A DNA stretch of 48,250 nucleotides from JBBSIN01 sp038232055 (GCA_038232055.1 JBBSIN010000009.1:1-48250); one strand, 5' to 3'; positions 1-9,032 are shown, counted from the stretch's first letter. The notes: generated by a model not told the origin, from the letters alone. Numbers and translations: made by a program.

Positions 1-2109
1 ACCCTGCGGCACGGTGCCGACGCGGTGACAGTCGTCGCCGGCGAGACCCGCATCCCGCTCGAGCACGAGCGAAGCGGCATCTGGGTCGGCGTCTGGCCGG
101 GCGAGAAGGTCCCGGACTACCGCCTCAACGTCGTACACGACGGTGATACGCATCCCGTCGACGACCCGTACCGCTACCTGCCGACTCTGGGCGACATCGA
201 TCTGCACCTCATCGGCGAAGGTCGCCACGAGCAGCTGTGGGAGGTGCTGGGGGCGCATGTCCGCAGCTACTCGACGCTGATCGGCCCGGTGGCCGGCACA
301 TCGTTCGCGGTCTGGGCACCCAACGCCCAGGCGGTACGCGTGGTCGGGGACTTCAACGCGTGGGACGGTCGCGGCTCCCAGCTGCGTTCGATGGGGTCGA
401 CCGGCGTCTGGGAACTGTTCGTCCCGCACGTCGGCGACGGCGTCCGCTACAAGTACGAGATCCTCGGCAAGGACGGCGCGTGGCGGCAGAAGGCCGACCC
501 GCTCGCCTTCGCCACCGAGCATCCTCCGGCGACCGCGTCCGTCGTCTTCACCTCGTCGTACGAATGGAGCGACGCCGACTGGCTCGAGCACCGCGGCCGC
601 ACGGACGCGCTCCGCTCCCCCATGTCGGTCTACGAGGTCCATCTCGGGTCGTGGCGACGGGGACTGTCCTACCGCCAACTCGCCGACCAGCTCGTCGAGT
701 ACGTGACCGACATGGGGTTCACCCACGTCGAGTTGCTGCCCCCAGCCGAGCATCCGTACGGCGGGTCATGGGGCTACCAGGTGTCGGCCTACTTCGCGCC
801 GACGTCGCGGTTCGGCTCCCCGGACGAGTTCCGCTACTTCGTCGACCGGCTGCACCGGGGCGGCATCGGCGTCATCGTCGACTGGGTGCCTGCGCACTTC
901 CCCAAGGACGAGTGGGCGCTGGGCCGCTTCGACGGCACGCCGCTCTACGAGCACCCCGACCCGCGCCGCGGCGAGCAGCCCGACTGGGGCACGTACGTCT
1001 TCGACTTCGGGCGGCGGGAGGTACGCAACTTCCTCGTCGCCAACGCGCTGTTCTGGCTGGAGGAGCTCCACGTCGACGGCCTCCGCGTCGACGCGGTCGC
1101 CTCGATGCTCTACCTGGACTACTCCCGCGGCGACAACTGGCTGCCCAACCAGTACGGCGGACGCGAGAACCTCGACGCCGTCGCGTTCCTGCAGGAGGTG
1201 AACGCGACGGTCTACAAGCGGGTCCCCGGAGCCGTCACGATCGCGGAGGAGTCCACCGCGTGGCCGGGCGTCTCGCGCCCGACGTACCTCGGCGGTCTCG
1301 GCTTCGGCTTCAAGTGGAACATGGGGTGGATGCACGACACCCTCGCCTACTGCTCGACCGAGCCGGTCTACCGGCAGTACCACCACCACCAGCTGACGTT
1401 CTCGATGATGTACGCGTACTCCGAGAACTACGTGCTGCCGATCTCGCACGACGAGGTCGTGCACGGCAAGGGCTCCCTGCTCCGCAAGATGCCCGGCGAC
1501 CGTTGGCAGCAGCTGGCCAACCTGCGGGCGCTGCTCGCCTACATGTGGGCGCATCCTGGCAAGCAGCTCCTGTTCATGGGCTGCGAGTTCGGCCAGGAGT
1601 CGGAGTGGGCCGAGTCGCGGTCGCTGGACTGGTGGCTTCTCGACCTCCCCGACCACGCGGGTCTGCACCGGCTCGTCAGCGACCTCAACGCCGCCTACGC
1701 GGCCGCTCCGGCGCTCTGGACGCAGGACGCCGACCCGGCCGGCTTCTCCTGGATCGACGCCAACGACGCCGCCAACAACGTCTTCTCGTTCCTGCGCTTC
1801 GGCAACGACGGCTCTGCGCTGGCCTGCGTCGCGAACTTCGCCGGCGTACCGCACGAGGGCTACCGGATCGGCCTGCCCACCGCCGGCAGCTGGCGCGAGG
1901 TCGTCAACACGGACGCGGAGATCTACGCCGGCAGCGGCGTGGGGAACATGGGCGGCGTGGAGGCGACCGACGAACCCTGGCACGGGCGGCCCGCCTCGGC
2001 GACGCTGACACTGCCGCCGCTCGGCGTCCTCTGGCTCGCTGGCCCGCCGTCCCCACCTCCTGCCCGTCGACCCCCGGCGACGTCCACAGCCGCTCGCCGA
2101 CGCCGATGA
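1..2109 (+). CDS. glgB: 1,4-alpha-glucan branching enzyme, 5' end outside window
   Basis: GH13 enzyme that transfers alpha-1,4 glucan segments to alpha-1,6 branch points during glycogen synthesis. The frame is open from base 1, and the GTG at 25 falls inside a glucan-binding domain, so the real start lies upstream and this copy is truncated by the window edge. A CBM48-like domain (FAVWAPNAQAVRVVGDFN) lies near nt 300-360. The catalytic barrel has DGLRVDAV with the nucleophile Asp at nt 1090-1092, AEESTAWPGVS near nt 1243 with the acid/base Glu, and ISHDEVVHGKGSL near nt 1440. After PPLGVLWL about 30 Pro/Arg-rich residues follow, which look like an extension past the usual end. The stop overlaps the ATG of the next gene by four bases. 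Confidence 0.96.
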   Translation, partial: TLRHGADAVTVVAGETRIPLEHERSGIWVGVWPGEKVPDYRLNVVHDGDTHPVDDPYRYLPTLGDIDLHLIGEGRHEQLWEVLGAHVRSYSTLIGPVAGTSFAVWAPNAQAVRVVGDFNAWDGRGSQLRSMGSTGVWELFVPHVGDGVRYKYEILGKDGAWRQKADPLAFATEHPPATASVVFTSSYEWSDADWLEHRGRTDALRSPMSVYEVHLGSWRRGLSYRQLADQLVEYVTDMGFTHVELLPPAEHPYGGSWGYQVSAYFAPTSRFGSPDEFRYFVDRLHRGGIGVIVDWVPAHFPKDEWALGRFDGTPLYEHPDPRRGEQPDWGTYVFDFGRREVRNFLVANALFWLEELHVDGLRVDAVASMLYLDYSRGDNWLPNQYGGRENLDAVAFLQEVNATVYKRVPGAVTIAEESTAWPGVSRPTYLGGLGFGFKWNMGWMHDTLAYCSTEPVYRQYHHHQLTFSMMYAYSENYVLPISHDEVVHGKGSLLRKMPGDRWQQLANLRALLAYMWAHPGKQLLFMGCEFGQESEWAESRSLDWWLLDLPDHAGLHRLVSDLNAAYAAAPALWTQDADPAGFSWIDANDAANNVFSFLRFGNDGSALACVANFAGVPHEGYRIGLPTAGSWREVVNTDAEIYAGSGVGNMGGVEATDEPWHGRPASATLTLPPLGVLWLAGPPSPPPARRPPATSTAARRRR

Positions 2110-2649
2110 CGCCTGCTCCCGGGTTCACGGTGGACGACCTCGACCAGATGCCGGACGACGGCCGGCGTTACGGGCTGGTCGACGGCGTCCTCATCGTGAG
2201 CCCCTCCCCGGTAACGAGGCATCAGCTCGCGCTGATGCGGCTGCTCGTCATCCTCGACACCCGACTGCCCCGAGGAGTTCGTCGTGCTGCCAGCGCCGCT
2301 CGACGTACGTAGCGGCATCCGTACCTCGGTGCAGCCGGACATTCTCGTGATCCGCCGAGAGGACGTCGACCTCGACTCCCGGGCGCTCGATCCGCCACTG
2401 CTCGCGGTCGAGGTGCTCTCGCCGTCCACTCGCGACTTCGACCCCGGTCTCAAGCGGCGGACCTATGCCCGGCTGGGAGTGCCGCTCTACCGGATCGTTG
2501 ATCCGGTCGGGCCGAGCCTGCTGGTGCTGGAGCTGACCGGTGACGAGTACGCCGAAGTCGGCGCCGCCAGAGGCGACGAGTCGCTGTCTCTGCAACAGCC
2601 TTTCGCCGTGTCGCTGGCACCCGCGCAGCTGCTGGTCGGCCTCGGCTAG
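2106..2649 (+). pseudogene. Uma2-family (DUF820) endonuclease, frameshifted
   Basis: Uma2 proteins are small PD-(D/E)XK nuclease-fold proteins of unclear role, common in actinobacteria and cyanobacteria. The N-terminal part is read from the ATG at 2106 (FTVDDLDQMPDDGRRYGLVDG, LIVSPSPVTRHQLAL) and runs out of frame after about 2260. The family sequence resumes one base further on in another frame (CPEEFVVLPAPLDVRSG, then QPDILVIRREDVD, LLAVEVLSPSTRDFD and KRRTYARLGVPLYRIVDP) and stops at 2649. The Asp of QPDI and the ExLSPSTR segment of the nuclease core are intact. One added base near 2255-2268 explains the break. It could be a real mutation or a sequencing error. The gene starts inside the glgB stop codon. 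Confidence 0.8.
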
Positions 2650-2664
2650 CGGTTCGAGCCAGAG

Positions 2665-2706
2665 TGTGGAGTCCTGTCAATGCTCCAGCACCGACAGGAC
2701 TCCACA
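2665..2706. terminator. Bidirectional hairpin terminator between convergent genes
   Basis: Two perfect 14-bp arms (2665-2678 TGTGGAGTCCTGTC and 2693-2706) enclose a 14-nt loop that can itself form a short TGCT/AGCA stem. The element sits between the convergent Uma2 and thioredoxin genes, where a two-way terminator is expected. There is no clear T-run, as is common in high-GC actinobacteria. Confidence 0.75.
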
Positions 2707-2761
2707 GTCCCGGTCGTCATCGTCGGTTGTCGTCGTCGAGCGGGCGAGGGAAACCTCGGTG

Positions 2762-3676
2762 TCAGAACAGGGCGTTGGCGAGAGAGCGGCGGCCGGTCGC
2801 GAGCCGGGCGTCGTCGGGGTCGAGCACTTCGAAGAGGGTGAGCAGATGCTGGCGGACCCGGTCACGCTCGGCGTCCGACGTGCGCCCGACCAGCCCGATG
2901 AGACGGTCGAACGCGTCCTCGACGTGACCGCCGAGCATGTCGAGGTCCGCGACGACGAATGCCGCGTCGATGTCGTCGGGCGCGTCGCCGGCCCGCCGGC
3001 GCGCCGACTTGTCGTCGAACCCGCGGGCCCGCCGGAGCAGCTCCACCCGGGACAGCAGCAGCTTGGCGTCGGAGTCGGCCGGGTTGCGCTCGAGGACCGA
3101 CCGGTAGGCCGCCGCCGCCGCGTCGAAGTCGCCACGCTGCACCGCGGCGTCCGCGTCGTCGTACGCCGGGTCGAGCGGCTGGGCCGGCTCGGCCCCCGCC
3201 GTCGCGTCCGCACCGTCCCTACCGTTCCCACCGTCCACAGCGTGCGCCGCGTCGAACACCTCCGTCAGCCAGGTCCGCACCTGGGCCTCCGGCAGTGCAC
3301 CCATGAAGCCGTGCACCGGCTGACCGTCGACGAAGGCGATGACCGTGGGGATGCTCTGCACCCTGGCCGCCGCCGCGATGCGCTGGTTGGCGTCGACATC
3401 GATCTTCGCGAGCACCCAGGTACCGGCCGCCTCGGCGGCCAGCCTCTCCAGCACCGGCGAGAGCTGCCGGCACGGACCGCACCATGTCGCCCAGAAGTCG
3501 ACGACGACGGGGACCTGCTGCGAGCGCTCGATCACCTCGGCGGAGAACGTCTCCTCCGTGACATCGACGACGAACGCGCCGGCGGCGTCGGGCGCGGCCG
3601 CCGGGGCAGGGGCCGAGCGCAGCCCGGAGAGGTCAACGGCACCGGGCAGGCGAATGTCGGTAGGGCGCATGCTCAT
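2762..3676 (-). CDS. Thioredoxin-domain protein with TPR-like C-terminus (CnoX/YbbN type)
   Basis: Likely a cytoplasmic redox or co-chaperone protein. A Thr/Pro/Ala-rich N-terminus is followed by a thioredoxin fold with VVVDFWATWCGPCRQLSPVLERL and the cis-Pro in QSIPTVIAF. The C-terminal half (PLDPAYDDADAAVQRGDFDA, AYRSVLERNPADSDAKLLLSRVELL) is helical with TPR character, as in E. coli CnoX (YbbN). About 304 residues fits that family. An ATG at 3676 is chosen; an ATG at 3670 and a TTG at 3688 are also possible. It follows the mutase gene on the same strand, 43 bases after that gene's stop. Confidence 0.88.
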   Translation of the reverse strand: MSMRPTDIRLPGAVDLSGLRSAPAPAAAPDAAGAFVVDVTEETFSAEVIERSQQVPVVVDFWATWCGPCRQLSPVLERLAAEAAGTWVLAKIDVDANQRIAAAARVQSIPTVIAFVDGQPVHGFMGALPEAQVRTWLTEVFDAAHAVDGGNGRDGADATAGAEPAQPLDPAYDDADAAVQRGDFDAAAAAYRSVLERNPADSDAKLLLSRVELLRRARGFDDKSARRRAGDAPDDIDAAFVVADLDMLGGHVEDAFDRLIGLVGRTSDAERDRVRQHLLTLFEVLDPDDARLATGRRSLANALF

Positions 3677-3718
3677 GCTTACATCCAACCCCGCCGAAGC
3701 GCCTGAGCTTCCACCGGT

Positions 3719-5401
3719 TCAGAACCGGGCCGGCTCGAAGTAGGTGCCCCACTCGGCCCGGAGCGCGTCGCAGATCTCCCCCAGCGTCGCCTCGGCCCGT
3801 ACGGCGTCGAGCATCGGCCGCACGATGTTCTCCTCGCCGCGCGCCGCCTGCACCATGCGGGCCAGTGCGGCATCGACGTTCGCCGCGTTCCGGCAGCCTC
3901 GACGCTCACCCAACTCACGGCGCTGGACGCGCTCGACCTCGTGCGACACCCGCAGGATCTCCAAGGGCTCCTCGACGGTCGAGGTATGGCAGTTCACCCC
4001 GACGACTCTCTTGTCGCCCTTCTCGAGCGCGGTCTGGTACTGGAAGGCCGCCTCGGCGATCTCCGACATGAACCAGCCGTCCTCGATGCCGCGCAGGATG
4101 CCGGCGGTGATCGTGCCGTCGGAGCCCATCTCGCGAATCTTGGTGAAGATCTCCTCGGCCTGCCGCTCGAGGTCGTCGGTGAGCGCCTCGACGTACCAGG
4201 AGCCACCGAGTGGGTCCGCGACGTTGGTGACGCCGGTCTCCTCCATGATGACCTGCTGGGTGCGCAGCGCGATCTCCGCCGCCTTCTGTGATGGCAGGGC
4301 GAGCACCTCGTCCAGCGCGTTGGTGTGCAGCGAGTTGGTGCCGCCGAGCACAGCGGCCAGCGCCTCGATGGCGGTCCGCACGATGTTGTTGTCCGGTTGC
4401 TGGGCGGTGAGGGACACGCCGGCGGTCTGGGTGTGGAACCGCAGCCACTGTGCCCGCTCGGTCTTCGCGCCGTAGGTGTCGCGAAGCCAGCGGGCCCAGA
4501 TCCGCCGCGCGGCGCGAAACTTCGCCACCTCCTCGAAGAAGTCGACGTGCGCGTCGAAGAAGAACGAGAGTCCGGGGGCGAAGACGTCCACGTCGAGGCC
4601 CCGGCTGCGGCCCAGCTCGACGTAGGCGAAGCCGTCCGCGAGGGTGAAGGCGAGCTCCTGCGCGGCGGTCGAACCGGCCTCGCGGATGTGGTAGCCCGAG
4701 ACCGAGATCGGCTTGTAGCGGGGGATCTCCTCGGCGCAGTACTCGATGAGGTCGCCGATGAGCCGCAGGTGCGGCTGCGGGGGGAAGAGCCACTCCTTCT
4801 GGGCGATGTACTCCTTGAAAATGTCGGTCTGCAGCGTGCCGTCGAGCGTGGAGAGGTCGACGCCCTGCCGCTCGGCGGCCACCAGGTACATGCAGAAGAC
4901 GGGTACGGCGGGGCCGCTGATGGTCATCGACGTCGTGACGTCGTCGAGCGGGATGTCGGAGAACAGCAGCTCCATGTCGGCCGCTGAGTCGATGGCCACG
5001 CCGCAGTGGCCCACCTCCCCGAGCGAGTGCGGGTCGTCGGAGTCGCGACCCATCAGCGTCGGCATGTCGAAGGCGACGGACAGGCCGTTGCCGCCAGAGC
5101 GCAGGATCATCTTGTAGCGCTCGTTGGTCTGCCGGGCGTTGCCGAAGCCGGCGAACTGCCGGATCGTCCACGTCCGACCGCGATACCCGGTCGGGTAGAG
5201 CCCGCGGGTGAACGGGAACTCGCCCGGCCAGCCGATCCGGTCGAAGCCCGGGTACGTCGACCCGGCCGGCGGCCCGTAGACCGGTGCCACCTCGACCGCC
5301 GAGAGGGTCGTGAAGTCGGCGTCGCGCTTGCGCGCGCTGTCGTAGCGAGCCTGCCAGCGCTGCCGGCCCGCTTCGATGCGCTCCGCGTCCGGACCGTCCA
5401 A
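3719..5401 (-). CDS. icmA: Acyl-CoA mutase large subunit, isobutyryl-CoA mutase type
   Basis: Coenzyme-B12-dependent carbon-skeleton mutase subunit of 560 residues: the TIM-barrel substrate-binding part without a B12-binding domain. Family motifs include GLYPTGYRGRTWTIRQFAGF, GLSVAFDMPTLMGRDSDD, SVSGYHIREAGSTA and TNSLHTNALDE. In methylmalonyl-CoA mutase Tyr89 and Arg207 hold the substrate carboxylate. Here the aligned residues are Phe83 and Gln201 with the same spacing of 118, the pair known from isobutyryl-CoA mutase. Residue 110 is Ala, not the Asp typical of 2-hydroxyisobutyryl-CoA mutase. The TTG start at 5401 has a GAGGGAG ribosome site. The MeaB chaperone gene lies 51 bases upstream in the same orientation. 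No small B12-binding subunit is in the window. Confidence 0.88.
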   Translation of the reverse strand: MDGPDAERIEAGRQRWQARYDSARKRDADFTTLSAVEVAPVYGPPAGSTYPGFDRIGWPGEFPFTRGLYPTGYRGRTWTIRQFAGFGNARQTNERYKMILRSGGNGLSVAFDMPTLMGRDSDDPHSLGEVGHCGVAIDSAADMELLFSDIPLDDVTTSMTISGPAVPVFCMYLVAAERQGVDLSTLDGTLQTDIFKEYIAQKEWLFPPQPHLRLIGDLIEYCAEEIPRYKPISVSGYHIREAGSTAAQELAFTLADGFAYVELGRSRGLDVDVFAPGLSFFFDAHVDFFEEVAKFRAARRIWARWLRDTYGAKTERAQWLRFHTQTAGVSLTAQQPDNNIVRTAIEALAAVLGGTNSLHTNALDEVLALPSQKAAEIALRTQQVIMEETGVTNVADPLGGSWYVEALTDDLERQAEEIFTKIREMGSDGTITAGILRGIEDGWFMSEIAEAAFQYQTALEKGDKRVVGVNCHTSTVEEPLEILRVSHEVERVQRRELGERRGCRNAANVDAALARMVQAARGEENIVRPMLDAVRAEATLGEICDALRAEWGTYFEPARF

Positions 5402-5452
5402 GGCGACTCCCTCGTCGTCGTTAGCTTTCGAGGGTACGGCTATTCCCGCTGG

Positions 5453-6424
5453 TCAGGCGGTGACGCCTGCCACCAGCTCGTCCGCCGCGGCGTATGGGTC
5501 GAGTGCCCCCGACACGACCCGACCGGCGAGCGTGTCGAGCGCCGTACCGCCGCGCAGGTCGCCCAGCCGCTCCCGCAGCGCCGTGACGGCGATCGCCGCC
5601 ACCTCGTCGGCCGCGCGGGCCCGGCGTCGTCGCTCGAGCTCTCCGGTCCGGTGCAGCCATGCGGCGTGCTTGTCGAGTGCCTCGACGACCTCCTCCACGC
5701 CCTCGCCTCGAGCGGCGACGGTCCTGACGACTGGCGGTCGCCAGTCCCCGGGCTCTCGCTTGGCGCCTAAGGAGAGCATGTGACGCAGGTCCCGTACGGT
5801 GTCCTGCGCGCCGTCGCGGTCGGCCTTGTTCACCACGAAGACGTCGGCGATCTCGAGGATGCCCGCCTTCGCCGCCTGGATCGAGTCGCCCATCCCCGGC
5901 GCCAGCAGCACCACCGTCGTGTCGGCCTGGGATGCCACCTCCACCTCGGCCTGTCCGACCCCGACCGTCTCGACGAGCACGACCTCGCAGCCGGCGGCAT
6001 CGAGCACGCGTAGCGCTTGCGGCGTCGCCCAGGACAGGCCACCGAGGTGGCCGCGGCTCGCCATGGACCGGATGTAGACGTCACGGTCACAGGCGTGCTC
6101 CTGCATCCGCACCCGGTCCCCGAGCAGTGCGCCGCCGGAGAAGGGGGACGACGGGTCGACCGCGAGCACCCCAACCCGCTTGCCCTGCTTGCGGTACGCC
6201 GTCACGAGCGTCGACGTCGACGTCGACTTGCCCACGCCCGGCGCCCCGGTGAGCCCGATGATGCGGGCCCTTCCGGTGTGCCCCACGAGCGCAGCCATCA
6301 CGTCGCGCAGGGCCGGCGAGGCGTCCTCCACCAGCGTGATCAGTCGGGCCACCGCGCGCGGGTCGCCGGTCAGCGCCCGGTCCACCAGGTCCGGAACGTC
6401 GACCGGCCGCCCGCTTCGGCTCAC
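5453..6424 (-). CDS. meaB: MeaB-type GTPase, B12 mutase chaperone
   Basis: G3E-family P-loop GTPase that loads and protects cobalamin in acyl-CoA mutases. Walker A is GLTGAPGVGKST, followed by VLAVDPSSPFSGGALLGDRVRM, the switch region VLVETVGVGQAEVEV and the guanine-specificity motif NKADRDG. The 323-residue length is normal for MeaB/ArgK. It starts with GTG at 6424 and precedes the mutase gene by 51 bases, so the two are probably co-transcribed and the GTPase likely serves that mutase. Confidence 0.93.
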   Translation of the reverse strand: MSRSGRPVDVPDLVDRALTGDPRAVARLITLVEDASPALRDVMAALVGHTGRARIIGLTGAPGVGKSTSTSTLVTAYRKQGKRVGVLAVDPSSPFSGGALLGDRVRMQEHACDRDVYIRSMASRGHLGGLSWATPQALRVLDAAGCEVVLVETVGVGQAEVEVASQADTTVVLLAPGMGDSIQAAKAGILEIADVFVVNKADRDGAQDTVRDLRHMLSLGAKREPGDWRPPVVRTVAARGEGVEEVVEALDKHAAWLHRTGELERRRRARAADEVAAIAVTALRERLGDLRGGTALDTLAGRVVSGALDPYAAADELVAGVTA

Positions 6425-6464
6425 GCCTGCCCGCCCGGCGCTACGGGACAGTGGCGCCCGGCGG

Positions 6465-7649
6465 TCACGCGGGGACGCGGAGGATCAGTGCGTCGCCCTG
6501 CCCGCCCCCGCCGCACAGTCCGGCGGCCCCGATGCCGCCGCCGCGCCGCTTCAGCTCCAGCGCCAGCGTCAGCGCGAGGCGGGCACCCGACGCGCCGATC
6601 GGATGCCCCATGGCGATGGCCCCGCCGTTGACGTTGACCGTCTCCGGATCGATGCCGAGCTCCCGCGTCGACTGAATCGCGACCGAAGCGAACGCCTCGT
6701 TGATCTCGACGAGATCCAGGTCGTCGGTCGACAGCCCCTCGCGGGAGAGCGCCTTCTTGATCGCGTTGGCCGGCTGCGACTGGAGGGACGCGTCCGGACC
6801 GGCCACCACACCGTGCGCGCCGATCTCGGCCAGCACCGTCGCGCCCAGCTCGTCGGCCTTTACGCGCGACATCACCACGACCGCGCAGGCACCGTCGGAG
6901 ATCTGCGACGCGGAGCCGGCCGTGATCGTGCCGTCGGCAGCGAAGGCCGGGCGCAGCTTGGCGAGCGAGTCGGGCGTGGTCTCCGGTCGTACGCCCTCGT
7001 CCTCGGTGACGAGAAGCGGCTCGCCCTTCCGCTGCGGGACGGGTACCGGGACGATCTCGTCGTCGAAGCGGCCGTTCTTCATCGCGGCGGCCGACAGCTC
7101 ATGTGAGCGCGCGGAGAACTCGTCCTGCTCAGCGCGGCTGATGCCGAGCTTCGCGTTGTAGCGCTCCGTGGACTCGCCCATCGCCATCTGGTCGAAGGCA
7201 CAGAACAGTCCGTCGTGGGCCATCGAGTCCACCAACGTGCCGTTGCCGTACTTGTAGCCCTTGCGCGCGCCGGCCAGCAGGTGCGGGGCGTTGGTCATGC
7301 TCTCCATGCCACCCGCGACCACGACGTCGAACTCGCCGGCGGCGATCAGCTGGTCGGCGAGGGCTATTGCGTCGAGCCCGGACAGGCAGACCTTGTTGAT
7401 GGTCAGCGCTGGCACGGTCATCGGAATGCCGCCCTTGACCGCGGCCTGCCGCGCCGGAATTTGCCCGGCGCCGGCCTGCAGCACCTGGCCGAGGATGACG
7501 TAGTCGACCTGGTCGCCGGAGACGCCTGCGCGCTCGAGTGCCGCGGCCACCGCGACCCCGCCGAGGTCGACGGCCTGGAAACCGGCCAGCGAGCCGAGCA
7601 GCTTGCCGATCGGCGTACGCGCGCCGGAGACGATGACGGAGCCGGCCAC
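6465..7649 (-). CDS. Acetyl-CoA C-acetyltransferase (thiolase)
   Basis: Thiolase II of 394 residues that condenses or cleaves acetoacetyl-CoA. The nucleophile is Cys88 in INKVCLSGLDAI. The other catalytic motifs are VEINEAFA, AIAMGHPIGASGAR (His) and GLCGGGGQGDA (second Cys). The start is a GTG at 7649. The gene is divergent from the epimerase gene at 7697 across 47 bases, and it lies 40 bases upstream of meaB on the same strand, so thiolase, MeaB and mutase may form one operon. The pairing of a thiolase with a methylmalonyl-CoA epimerase is, as I recall, also seen in Streptomyces. Confidence 0.93.
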   Translation of the reverse strand: MAGSVIVSGARTPIGKLLGSLAGFQAVDLGGVAVAAALERAGVSGDQVDYVILGQVLQAGAGQIPARQAAVKGGIPMTVPALTINKVCLSGLDAIALADQLIAAGEFDVVVAGGMESMTNAPHLLAGARKGYKYGNGTLVDSMAHDGLFCAFDQMAMGESTERYNAKLGISRAEQDEFSARSHELSAAAMKNGRFDDEIVPVPVPQRKGEPLLVTEDEGVRPETTPDSLAKLRPAFAADGTITAGSASQISDGACAVVVMSRVKADELGATVLAEIGAHGVVAGPDASLQSQPANAIKKALSREGLSTDDLDLVEINEAFASVAIQSTRELGIDPETVNVNGGAIAMGHPIGASGARLALTLALELKRRGGGIGAAGLCGGGGQGDALILRVPA

Positions 7650-7696
7650 GGTGGGCCTCCTGTCAGAGACGGATTTCCCTTTGCCACGATACCGGC

Positions 7697-8128
7697 GTGT
7701 TCACGCGCATCGACCACGTGGGAATCGCCGTACGAGACCTCGAGCGGAGCATCGGCTTCTACGAATCGACCTTCGGACTCACCGTGGTCGCCCGCGAGAC
7801 GCACGAGGATCAGGGCGTCCACGAGGCGATGCTCGAGGTGGCCGAGGGGCCGCGCGGCGCGTCGTACGTCCAGCTGCTGCAGCCGACCACCGAGAGCTCC
7901 CCGGTCGGGCGGTTCCTCGAGCGCCGTGGCGAGGGCGTACACCACATCGGGTACGGGGTCGACGACGTCGCGGTCGCTCTAGCGGCGCTCGGCGCGGCCG
8001 GTCTTCGACTGATCGACGAGCAACCGCGGCACGGCTCCATGGGCGCGTCGATCGCGTTCCTGCACCCCAAGGACGTCGGTGGCGTCCTCACCGAGCTCGT
8101 CCAGGCCCGCGACACGTCGACGCCATGA
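7697..8128 (+). CDS. mce: Methylmalonyl-CoA epimerase
   Basis: VOC-fold metal-dependent enzyme of 143 residues that interconverts (S)- and (R)-methylmalonyl-CoA. Visible features are the two VOC repeats: RIDHVGIAVRDLERSIGFYE at the N-terminus, with the first metal His, and EGVHHIGYGVDDV in the middle. The C-terminal FLHPKDVGGVLTELVQ is typical of epimerases, with the metal Glu in TELVQ. The start is a GTG at 7697. It reads away from the thiolase gene and is followed 50 bases later by the coiled-coil gene. Confidence 0.92.
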   Translation: MFTRIDHVGIAVRDLERSIGFYESTFGLTVVARETHEDQGVHEAMLEVAEGPRGASYVQLLQPTTESSPVGRFLERRGEGVHHIGYGVDDVAVALAALGAAGLRLIDEQPRHGSMGASIAFLHPKDVGGVLTELVQARDTSTP

Positions 8129-8178
8129 ACCGGCGGCGCAACGTGGAAATCGCGCGATCTCGTGGCAGGCTTTCGCAC

Positions 8179-8907
8179 ATGACGTTGGACCCCAAGGATG
8201 GTGCGCCCGCCCTCGTCCCGCTCGACCACGACCCGGTGCAGCCGGGCTTCGACATCGTGCTGCGCGGTTACGACCGCGGCCAGGTCGATCGTCAGCTCAA
8301 CTGGCTGGAGGAGCAGCTGGGAGCCGCCGACCGGGAGATGGAGAGTTCGCACGAGGCGCTGCGTCAGGCCCGGCAGGAAGCCGCAGATGCGAAGCAGCAG
8401 GCGCAGCGGGCGGCTGCCGAGCTCGACCGCGGCCGACCGACGTTCGAAGCGCTCGGGAAGCGGATCGCGCAGATGCTCACGTTGGCGGAGCAGGAGGCCG
8501 AGGCACTGCTCGGCGCCGCCCGCTCCGACGTGGAGCGCACGCATAAGGAGCTGGGCGCCGAGCAGGCCGTCATGCGGCGTGAGACCCAGGATCAGCGCCG
8601 AGGCGCCGAACAGGAAGCGGCGACGATCGTGGAGCGGGCCCGCCAGGAGGCACAGCGCGTCGTGACCGACGCGCGGCGGCACGCCGCCGAGGTCACGCAG
8701 GCCGGGCAGCGGCAGGTCGACGCCATGAGCCGTCAACGGGACGCCATCCATGCCGAGTTGGTTCGGGTCCAGGAGCGGTTCGCTGCAGTCATGGGCTCGC
8801 CGGTCGACCTTGCGGCCGGCGCAACGACTGCCAAGGCGGCTACGCCCGAGGCGCGCAACGAGGCTACGGACGACACTGCACCGATGCAGGCGCCGCAGCG
8901 CCGCTAG
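8179..8907 (+). CDS. DivIVA/FilP-like coiled-coil protein
   Basis: A 242-residue protein dominated by Glu/Ala/Gln/Arg-rich helix, with a short N-terminal segment (FDIVLRGYDRGQVDRQLNWLEEQL) that matches the DivIVA-type membrane or polar targeting motif. The central part (REMESSHEALRQARQEAAD, EQEAATIVERARQEAQRVV) should form a long coiled coil. DivIVA-like proteins organise polar growth and the cytoskeleton in actinobacteria. From memory, Streptomyces scy and filP also lie beside mce, which supports this assignment, but that synteny is recalled, not computed. The C-terminus is Ala/Thr-rich. The ATG at 8179 is chosen because the DivIVA motif begins about 23 residues after it. Confidence 0.78.
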   Translation: MTLDPKDGAPALVPLDHDPVQPGFDIVLRGYDRGQVDRQLNWLEEQLGAADREMESSHEALRQARQEAADAKQQAQRAAAELDRGRPTFEALGKRIAQMLTLAEQEAEALLGAARSDVERTHKELGAEQAVMRRETQDQRRGAEQEAATIVERARQEAQRVVTDARRHAAEVTQAGQRQVDAMSRQRDAIHAELVRVQERFAAVMGSPVDLAAGATTAKAATPEARNEATDDTAPMQAPQRR

Positions 8908-9032
8908 AACGTTCGGGCCGCGCCGGAGCCAGGAGATCTGACCGCCGGCCCGCGCGCTTCCGGTTCGCGATAGCACTCACGTCGGTGCACATCGCCGTAA
9001 CCTGTGGGGCGACCGAAAGGGCGTGCGGAGCG

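Noticed and set aside
766..1983. Minus-strand open frame of 405 codons
   Set aside because: It is the antisense shadow of glgB.
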